This document shows, in pieces, positions 57,866 to 64,000 of a stretch of DNA of 64,000 nt. The notes under the pieces are model-generated. The model was given only the letters and a program-made list of their open reading frames with translations. It had not been told where the DNA came from and ran no database searches. Position numbers and translations under genes: made by a program. The DNA lies in assembly GCF_047496725.1 (NCBI RefSeq), contig NC_132976.1:14090501-14154500 (forward strand), in the 5' to 3' direction. Position 1 is the first letter of the stretch. Each line of letters opens with the position of its first letter. The stretch comes from Anoplolepis gracilipes (taxonomy: Eukaryota; Arthropoda; Insecta; Hymenoptera; Formicidae).

Positions 57866-60422
57866 ATGCATGCACTATTTTCACTCGGTCGAGAAATTGC
57901 AATCACATACAGTAGACTGTGGAAAGATGAACGACTGCGCTATCCGATTACCGAGCGATAAGGATAAGTGGCTCGCATTTACCAACTACAACAGGAAGGA
58001 GCGACTACCTTTCGTCGTGTACGCCGACCTGGAGTGCGTTTTGGTGAAAAAAGAAGAAGAAAATTTTTATCAACATCACCAAGTATTTAGTATGGCTTAT
58101 TATGTACATTGCTCGTACGATAATTCGTTATCCGCGTATCATTCTCGTCGCGAAGCCAATTGCGTTGCATGGTTCACCGACGAACTTAAAAATTTGGCGC
58201 AACATGTAGAAAATATTTTAACAACCAATGTCCCCATGGTAAATTTAACGCAAAATGAATGGAAAGAATTTCGAAGTGCGACTCAGTGTCATATACGTGA
58301 GAAACCATTCGTAGAAGATGATACGCGCGTACGCGATCATTGTCATTTGACCGGGCGGTACAGAGGTCCCGCGCATTCAAATTGCAATCTAAATTACAAA
58401 GAATCTTTTTGCATTCCAATAGTATTTCACAATTTATCTGGTTATGATTCTCACTTTATAATCGAGGAAATAGCCACAGCGTTCGAAGGGGGAATCGATT
58501 TACTTCCGATAACAAAAGAAAAATATATTTCATTTACAAAACATGTTAAAGGTACGAAAAACAAACCGGGAAATCACATTAAATTACGTTTCATAGATTC
58601 ATATAAATTTCTCACAACAAGTCTCGACAAATTGGCGTCTTTTCTGAGCAAGGATAAACTCAAAATTTTACAATCGGAATATAAAAATTTATCCGCCGAA
58701 GATTTCAATTTATTAACAAGAAAAGGTGTCTTCCCGTACGAGTACATTGACTGCGTAGATAAATTGCAAGATGCGTGTTTACCATCACGAGAATCATTTT
58801 ACAGTTCCTTGACAGATAACACAGTATCTGAGAGCGATTACGCGCACGCTGAGATTGTGTGGAAGCGATTCTCCATTCGAACGCTAGGCGAATATAGCGA
58901 TCTGTATTTAAAAATCGATGTTTTGTTATTAGCAGACATTTTTGAAAATTTCCGAGAGAGTTGTATCAAGAGTTATGGGCTCGACCCCGCGTATTACTAT
59001 ACTCTTCCCGGTTACACGTGGGACGCCATGTTAAAGTATACGAAAATTATATTTGAATTACTCACAGACATTGACATGGTTATGTTTATCGAACGAGGTA
59101 TACGCGGTGGTCTGAGTCAATGTTCCAACAGGTACGCGCGTGCTAATAACAAGTACATGCAGTCGTATGACTTATCAAAACCATCAACGTACTTGATGTA
59201 TTTCGATGTTAATAATTTATACGGATGGGCAATGTGTCAACCATTGCCCTACGCCGATTTTCAGTGGGTCGATAATGTTTCCAATTTTGATGTATCATCG
59301 ATCGCGCTCGATTCGTCTACAGGCTACATCCTCGAAGTCGATCTCGAGTATCCGCAGCATCTTCACGATTCGCACACTGACCTACCGTTTTGTCCGACAC
59401 ACGACAAACCACCCGGCAAGCGCGAGGGCAAGCTTCTCGCAACCGTATACGATAAGAAGCGTTACGTGATACACTACCGCAACCTGCAGCAATGTTCACG
59501 TCACGGTCTTCGTGTTACAAAAATTCATCGTATATTACAATTCACTCAATCTCCGTGGCTCCGTACTTATATAGAACTCAACACAAAATTTAGAACACTA
59601 GCAAAAAATGATTTTGAAAAAAATTTGTACAAACTATTGAATAATGCAGTGTTTGGCAAAACGATGGAAAATGTGCGCAATCGCGTAGATGTTAAACTTT
59701 TAACAAAATGGGACGGAAGGTACGGCGCAGAGACATTGATTGCAAAACCAAATTTTCAAATTACGGGAAGCATTTTTTCGGAAAATCTAATCGCTGTAGA
59801 ATTACGTAAACTTGAGGTGAAATTCTACAAACCAATTTACGTAGGTATGTGTATTCTCGATATATCCAAGACATGTTTGTACGAATTTCACCACGATTAT
59901 ATGGTACCAATGTATCGGGAGAGATGCAAAGTCATGTACACTGATACGAATAGTCTTATATATCACATTGAGTGCGACGATGTGTACGAGAATATGAAAC
60001 GCGTCATCAGCAGATTTGATACGAGCGACTATGCGACAGACAATGCGTACGGTATACCGCTCGTGAATAAAAAGGTACCGGGTCTAATGAAGGATGAAAA
60101 CAACGGTACCATAATGACTGAATTTGTCGGGCTTAGAGCAAAAATGTATGCGTTGCGCGTGGATGGTAAGAAGGATACGAAAAAGGTAAAAGGCGTCAAG
60201 AGTAACGTTGTTGCGAGAACGATAACGTTTGACGATTACACGCGGTGTTTGAACGAAGAGATTGAAATAACGCGTAGTCAATCGTGTATAAGATCAAAAT
60301 TACACAAGGTATACACCATTCGCGAAACAAAAATTGCTCTAAGTCCGTACGACGACAAGCGGTATATCGTACCTACAACTATTGATACGTTACCGTGGGG
60401 ATATTATAAGATATCTTTATAA
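57866..60422 (+). CDS. polB: Maverick PolB, exonuclease and polymerase core (3' exon)
   Basis: An open frame of 850 codons from the first ATG at 57870, or 57866 if spliced. It holds the protein-primed family B polymerase core that replicates the element. Residues are counted from the ATG at 57870. Exo I is YADLEC (Asp53, Glu55), Exo II NLSGYDSHF (Asp193), and Exo III YSDLYLKIDVLLLAD (about 343-357). Polymerase motif A is YFDVNNLYGWAM (Asp446), motif B NNAVFGKTMENV (about 591-602), and motif C YTDTNSLIY (about 690-698), followed by GLRAKMYAL and KKVKGVK. Motif C has Asn694 (codon 59949-59951) where family B enzymes have the second catalytic Asp, so activity is doubtful. The C-terminus looks complete (WGYYKISL). 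No other internal stop is present. With the 5' exon the protein would be about 1,200 residues, normal for the family. Confidence 0.85.
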
Positions 60423-60507
60423 AATATAATGTGTGTGTGATTTTTTTTTTTCTTGTATGTATATTTCATATTTTATATATTGTAATGACTATTGGAAAGG
60501 ATGTATT

Positions 60508-60513
60508 AATAAA
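60508..60513 (+). terminator. Possible poly(A) signal of polB
   Basis: AATAAA lies 86 bp after the polB stop in the short AT-rich gap between the convergent polB and integrase genes. Confidence 0.4.
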
Positions 60514-60577
60514 GATTTTGTATATTTCCAATATTTCATATATTTTTTATATTGAATACATTGTATTTCTTATAAAA

Positions 60578-61557
60578 TTAAATTACATGATCCTTATGTA
60601 CCCAAGAATTGTGCGAGCTATCAAATCCCAACCATTTCACGTAAACCTCGTCACCCCTCCTGCGCAGTACTTTCTCCACGAGATACACATCTGGATAATT
60701 CGCGCGATGCAACTCGTGCTCGTAAAATGCTCCAGCGATAGATTTTTTGCGATAATCCTCGAGTAGATATGTTACGGGATTAGTATGTTGCACTTTAACA
60801 ATCTTAAACACCTCGGTTGTCCAATTTGGTGTGTAACCCTTTTCGAAAAGTTTTTTGTATTTGCTAACGCGTATCAGGTCACCTACTTTAAACTTTGCAG
60901 GAGCAGCAATTTTTATACTGTTGTATACAGTATTTAAAAGTCTATCAGCGATCGTGGGAGTAACATCGATAGGTCTCATATTGATAGTGCGATGTTTTCG
61001 CGCGTTATATTCTGCAACGAGTCGGGATAGCGCGTCGATCCACTTGTAAGTTCCGTTCAGCGTAAACATCTTCCACATGTCGTTCTTCAGCGTGCGATTG
61101 AATCGCTCGACGACTGACGCCTTCAATACCGAATATGTGGAATAGTGATTAATGTTATGTTTCCGTATAAGCCGTTGCACATCGGTATTGTAAAATTCCT
61201 TCCCGTTATCAGTTTGTATGTTTTTCGGGCATCTCTTGCTATCTCGAATTATTTTGGCGATTGCATCAGCCGTCTCCCTTCCACCTTTACTCTTGAGTGG
61301 TGCAGCCCATGCTTGCTCAACACATCGATGACGGTGAGTATGTAGTGGTAACCTTTGTTGAAACGAGAATACGGACGCATCTCGACGATGTCGGCTTGCC
61401 ACAGATCATCGTATCCCCGCACTATGACGTGTCTTCGGGGAAAATTTTTTCTCGCTGGCGCATGCAGTTCGTTCACCAACTGTCGTCTCTCCAAACTATG
61501 TTGATTCTTTGCTTTGTCAGTTTTTCTCGATGTCCGTTTGTTGTTCGCATTTTTTTC
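60578..61557 (-). pseudogene. Maverick integrase with chromodomain, frameshifted
   Basis: A retroviral-type (DDE) integrase that inserts the element into the genome. The N-terminal part reads in one frame to about 61312 (RRQLVNELHAPARKNF, then LWQADIVEM with the first catalytic Asp at 61390-61392, then LTVIDVLSKH). The rest reads in another frame from about 61312 (AWAAPLKSKGG, then IQTDNGKEF with the second Asp at 61208-61210, then ASVVERFNRTLK with the Glu at 61106-61108). The D-to-E spacing of about 34 residues fits a D,D35E enzyme. The C-terminal part has an SH3-like region (FKVGDLIRVSKYKKLF) and a chromodomain (VYLVEKVLRRRGDEVYVKWL). The frameshift near 61312 breaks the catalytic core. 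No N-terminal HHCC finger is seen and the true start is unclear. The open frame begins just after a stop near 61557. Confidence 0.85.
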
Positions 61558-61588
61558 ACTTATTTTCGTTTATCGCCTTTAATAGCCG

Positions 61589-61706
61589 TTCTTGACCTGT
61601 TCTTGACCTGTTCTGACCTGTTCTTACCTGTTCTTGACCTGTTCTTGACCTGTTCTGACCTGTTCTTGACCTGTTCTTGACCTGTTTTGACCTGTTCTTG
61701 ACCTGT
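61589..61706. repeat. 10/11-bp tandem repeat (TTCTTGACCTG)
   Basis: Eleven head-to-tail units, alternating TTCTTGACCTG (11 bp) and TTCTGACCTG-type 10-bp variants, often in an 11-11-10 pattern. The mixed unit length shifts the reading frame every 10-bp unit. It sits between the integrase and the short coiled-coil ORFs. Confidence 0.9.
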
Positions 61707-61991
61707 TCATCGCCGTCCTTCACCCATTCGAAAATCGTTCTTAACCCGTTCGCAGCCTTTTTCACAGTCGTTTTTGACTCGTTCGTAGCCGCTTCTGACC
61801 CGTTCGTAGCCTCGTTCACAGACGTCTTTTGACCGATCGTAGGAGTTCTTGAGTTGTTTGTAACCTTGTGTGTAGCCGTTAAGAACGTGTTCGTAGCCTC
61901 GTTCGCAGCCCTGCTTGAGATGCTGATAGCCTCGTTCGAAGCTGTTGCAGCTGCTGCTAGGTCGTTCACTGCCACTGCCACTGCCACTCAT
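61707..61991 (-). CDS. Hendecad-repeat (11-residue) coiled-coil-like protein
   Basis: A 94-residue ORF: a Ser/Gly-rich start (MSGSGSGSERPSSS) followed by about six 11-residue repeats of the type ERGYEHLKNGC (ERGYQHLKQGC, ERGYEHVLNGY, TQGYKQLKNSY, then ERGYERVRSGY and ERVKNDC.EKGCERVKNDF). Eleven-residue periodicity is typical of hendecad coiled coils. The ATG overlaps the TGA of the ORF before it (ATGA), suggesting coupled translation or a single ancestral gene. A longer overlapping frame (61556-61987) also stays open through the repeats but has no such regular pattern until the EQVKNRSKQ part, where it may be the continuation after a frameshift. I do not recognise a named family. A fibre or stalk role is inferred from the repeats and neighbours. 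Confidence 0.5.
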   Translation of the reverse strand: MSGSGSGSERPSSSCNSFERGYQHLKQGCERGYEHVLNGYTQGYKQLKNSYDRSKDVCERGYERVRSGYERVKNDCEKGCERVKNDFRMGEGRR

Positions 61992-62119
61992 TGTAGTTTA
62001 GATAGCAGTTCGATAATTCTTCGTAGCTGTTCGATAATTGTTCGCAGCCGTTCTATAATCCTTCGTAGCTGTTCGATAACCGTTTGATAGCCGCTCCTAA
62101 CCCGTTCACTGATGCTCAT
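61988..62119 (-). CDS. 43-residue heptad coiled-coil ORF
   Basis: Starts MSISERVRSGYQTVIEQL and continues as regular heptads (EQLRRII, ERLRTII, EQLRRII, ELLSKLQ), with Ile/Leu at the core positions: a textbook short parallel coiled coil. The DNA is a 21-bp tandem repeat. Its start overlaps the 3' end of the fibre-like ORF by 14 bp and its stop overlaps the next ATG (ATGA). It is either a tiny separate gene or part of one longer structural protein that has been broken into frames. Its N-terminal ERVRSGY also occurs in the downstream hendecad protein, supporting a common origin. Confidence 0.45.
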   Translation of the reverse strand: MSISERVRSGYQTVIEQLRRIIERLRTIIEQLRRIIELLSKLQ

Positions 62120-62495
62120 TTAGGTTGATAGCTGTTTCTGAGTTAGCGTTAGCCGGGCGTTGAAGTTCGTTTAGCACAATCTGTATTGCTCGCACGTCCT
62201 TCTCAAGCGAAATCAGCTTCTCGTCTGATTCTTTCTGTTGATTCATTAATCTTTTAACGCAGGACTCCACGTACAGTTTGTTGACGGCATCAGTGTCAGC
62301 CTCTGGTTGCGCTACACGGCGAATCTTACGTGACCTTGCATCGAAGTCTGTAACGACGCGACACAAAGCGTTTTCGTGCACATAACTTTTTACCAATCTA
62401 TCCCAAGAACCGTTTGTGCCGGTTGCATCATTTCTTGGATCGAATAATCCAAATTTGTTGATAGGCATTTTTTCTGATGCTTCGTAAAGTGTCAC
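62106..62495 (-). CDS. Fibre-like protein with coiled-coil C-terminus
   Basis: A 129-residue ORF from ATG 62495. A second ATG at 62468 (MPINKFGLFDPRND) is the more natural start, giving 120 residues. The middle carries EADTDAVNKLYVESCVKRL, reminiscent of the D-A-x-x-K-x-Y-V motif that precedes shafts in viral and phage fibre proteins. Then comes a predicted coiled coil (EKLISLEKDVRAIQIVLNEL). It lies between the 305-residue Maverick protein and the coiled-coil ORFs, overlapping the next ORF by 14 bp. I infer a virion attachment or minor structural role from motif and context only. The frame is intact. Confidence 0.55.
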   Translation of the reverse strand: MTLYEASEKMPINKFGLFDPRNDATGTNGSWDRLVKSYVHENALCRVVTDFDARSRKIRRVAQPEADTDAVNKLYVESCVKRLMNQQKESDEKLISLEKDVRAIQIVLNELQRPANANSETAINLNEHQ

Positions 62496-62534
62496 GCAAC
62501 GCTGATCGACTGATTAGTTTTGTCGAGACACCAT

Positions 62535-63597
62535 TTAATTTATAATAATTCCTGCTTCACGAAGTTCCTCGATGATCGACTGGATCTCGTTGTCGTGAGC
62601 GTTGTGACCAGCTTGGCGCGAAGCGTTGAGCAATCGTAGCCGATCCACTAGTTCGTTGGGATTGTCCCAGTACACGTAATCAATCATATTGTTGGTTAGC
62701 GCGAGGCATAGATATCTCCCCTCCAGATTTTGTATTTTTCGATTCGAGCGACATCAACGGTGCAATTATATGTTTGTACTTGTACCCCCTGTTACCCTTC
62801 AAATGGCCCTGCGCATCATAATCGCGTCTATGCGCGTTCGTCACCAATAATATGCTCTTGTATTTTTCCAAATCGTCCCCCCTCGTGTAAAGTTCGTCAT
62901 CGGGAATTCTCTTGAAGATCAACTCGTACAATCCTGGCGTTCCAATGTACCGCACGTCGTCTATGATAATAGAGTCATCTTTGTTGATGTTGAATTGTTT
63001 GTTGCCGAGTCGCAGTTCATTCTTTCTGTCAAAATAGACTCCATACACATGATCAATCTCGTGATTTTTGTCGCCACTAAACAAAGCGCCTATGTACTTT
63101 TGCCCAAGTGGCCCAAAGTACTCCCGCAACGTTTCTTGAACTTCCGGCGTTTGTAACTTGTTTCGAACAAACGATGATTCGAGCATGTTGCCCGAGGTTT
63201 CGAAAACATCTTCGTTTACGCTTGTTGGTGCGGTTAACGGCGTAGAGGCTATCGACGGTTCATACAGTAAAACGTCCGATCGTTTCCTTTTTTTCGGTGT
63301 CGCATCTTCCTCTTTCTCTTTCTCTATCTCCTCATCTTTAGCTTCTTCCTTCTCATCCTCCTTGTATCGCTTGATTTTAATCTTTGCGCTACTCTCCGAC
63401 TTATTTTTCACCGCGAACGAGTTGTCGACAATCTTTTGCAGCGGCTCGATAATAGGTTTAAAATGGGTCTTGACCGCGATATCGTCATCGATGTTACCGG
63501 TCTTCAAAGCGCGATGTTTCTTGCGGATCGATTCGCTCGTTTTCGCAATCTCCTTCGCCATCTTTTCACGCTCGCGAATATTATCGCTCCCAGCCAT
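62535..63597 (-). pseudogene. Conserved insect Maverick protein, C-terminus frameshifted
   Basis: The main frame (62680-63597, 305 residues) begins MAGSDNIREREKMAKEIAKT, has a highly charged middle with a PKKRKR nuclear-localisation-like stretch (about residue 105), and then a folded part with YFGPLGQKYIGAL, IDHVYGVYFD, GTPGLYELIF, YKSILLVTNAHRR and GNRGYKYKHIIAPL. I recall this combination from uncharacterised proteins encoded by Mavericks of ants and other arthropods. It ends prematurely at 62680. The characteristic C-terminus (DYVYWDNPNELVDRLRLLNA ... SIIEELREAGI) is present immediately downstream but in another frame (62535-62687), so a small indel near 62690 split the gene. Start ATG 63597 lies 59 bp after the ATPase stop. 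Function unknown; probably a virion-associated or DNA-associated protein. Confidence 0.75.
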
Positions 63598-63656
63598 ATC
63601 GATAGAGAGTGTTGAACGCTCGCGTTTTACCCCTCACGACAGAATGTAGGCAACGA

Positions 63657-64000
63657 CTAATCATTTTGTGGTATCGCAAACACGTTAAATCCGTTTCTGT
63701 ATCGCCCGTTTGTAAGCAAGCTATCCTTGTCTATCACGAGAAATCCATACTTTTGCTGCCAACAAGTACGACATAACTCACTGAAATCCTCGTATGACAT
63801 GTCGGTATTCACGTGATCGTTGTACACGTGTTTCAAGTTGGTGCCATCCTGTTTAAACAAGATTAGCAGGTTCGCATTGTCGCGTAAAAGATGTTTCGGT
63901 ATTCTCGCGTATGTCTGGCAGAGATAGAAGCAGTCGACGTTCGAGTGGCGTCCCATTGAGAAATATTCTCTTATCGTATTTTGTTTGTCGCACGCCACGT
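63657..64000 (-). CDS. Maverick packaging ATPase (FtsK/HerA type), C-terminal part
   Basis: Runs off the right edge: the frame is still open at 64000 and the codon at 63998 is GTG inside the protein, not a start. The 114 visible residues include ACDKQNTIREYFSMGRH, NVDCFYLCQTYARIPKHLL, NANLLILFKQD, HVYNDHVNTDMSYEDF and KYGFLVIDKDS. These are the C-terminal blocks of the A32-like/FtsK-HerA ATPase of Mavericks, which drives DNA into virions. The QTY segment after the arginine-rich RGRH-like stretch is the conserved sensor region. Walker A and B motifs would lie beyond 64 kb. It stops with TAG at 63657-63659. No defect is visible in this part. Confidence 0.85.
   Translation of the reverse strand, partial: VACDKQNTIREYFSMGRHSNVDCFYLCQTYARIPKHLLRDNANLLILFKQDGTNLKHVYNDHVNTDMSYEDFSELCRTCWQQKYGFLVIDKDSLLTNGRYRNGFNVFAIPQND

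Larger units (their letters stand above)
55430..64000. mobile_element. Maverick/Polinton (adintovirus-like) element, partial
   Basis: The combination of protein-primed family B DNA polymerase, retroviral-type integrase with chromodomain and FtsK/HerA-type packaging ATPase is unique to Mavericks/Polintons and related adintoviruses. The element starts somewhere near 55.4 kb, where G-rich sequence begins (55460-55630), and runs off the right edge. Such elements are usually 15-20 kb, so roughly half is visible. Composition is clearly less AT-rich than the flanks. The polymerase unit reads right and all the rest left. The terminal inverted repeat cannot be defined because its partner is outside the window. 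Stops and frameshifts in at least three genes show it is no longer autonomous. Confidence 0.85.

Noticed and set aside
59206..59469. Secondary open frames within polB on both strands
   Set aside because: The polB frame has all exonuclease and polymerase motifs. These are shadows.
61556..61987. 143-codon minus-strand frame over the Maverick repeat block
   Set aside because: It overlaps the ORF at 61707-61991, and most of it is an off-frame translation of the same repeats. Only the last third may continue that protein after a frameshift.
63158..63649. 163-codon plus-strand Ser/Phe-rich frame
   Set aside because: Antisense shadow of the charged part of the 305-residue Maverick protein.
1..64000. 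CRISPR arrays, operons, bacterial terminators or riboswitches
   Set aside because: The sequence is eukaryotic. Tandem repeats here lack regular unique spacers, and the hairpins belong to MITEs.

Overview
The window looks like gene-poor nuclear DNA from an arthropod, most likely a hymenopteran insect such as an ant. The basis is very AT-rich unique sequence, many microsatellites ((GA)n, (CT)n, (AT)n, (GCAC)n), a dense load of short fold-back transposons, a decayed Jockey-type non-LTR retrotransposon and, at the right edge, a Maverick/Polinton of the insect type. I cannot name the species. I found no convincing host protein-coding gene, rRNA gene or functional tRNA gene.

From 1 to about 22 kb the DNA is AT-rich background cut by long inverted repeats that behave as MITEs. 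Several show clear target-site duplications: TA for a large family ending in CAGGGTGTCYC, TTAA for a 559-bp element at 19.5-20.1 kb, and an imperfect 15-bp duplication around a SINE-like insertion at 4.3-4.8 kb. A composite of two fold-back elements lies at 20.9-22.0 kb. A degraded leftward Jockey element (gag, endonuclease, reverse transcriptase) fills 22.3-26.3 kb.

From 26 to 55 kb the background continues with more elements. These are a frameshifted transposase-like pseudogene (27.5-28.0 kb), a tRNA-derived SINE head (28.5 kb), a DIRS-like remnant with inverted ends and a broken gag (30.7-32.5 kb), a MITE still carrying the last codons of a transposase (33.8-34.4 kb), a hAT MITE with a perfect 8-bp duplication (37.8-38.3 kb), and a 1-kb palindrome with a second element at its centre (49.0-50.1 kb).

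From about 55.4 kb to the end lies one end of a Maverick/Polinton (adintovirus-like) element, richer in GC than its surroundings. A small Cys-rich ORF and a protein-primed family B DNA polymerase read rightward. They converge on a leftward block that reads, from the window edge inward: packaging ATPase (partial), a 305-residue conserved Maverick protein with its C-terminus in another frame, a fibre-like protein, two short coiled-coil ORFs built from 21-bp and 33-bp DNA repeats, and a chromodomain integrase. Together these are the replication (polymerase), integration (integrase) and virion packaging (ATPase) functions of such an element. Capsid proteins and the protease, if present, would lie beyond 64 kb. 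The copy is decayed: the polymerase has an in-frame stop and an Asn in its motif C, the integrase is frameshifted, and the 305-residue protein is frameshifted near its end. The polymerase is also split by a 73-bp segment with all the hallmarks of a spliceosomal intron.
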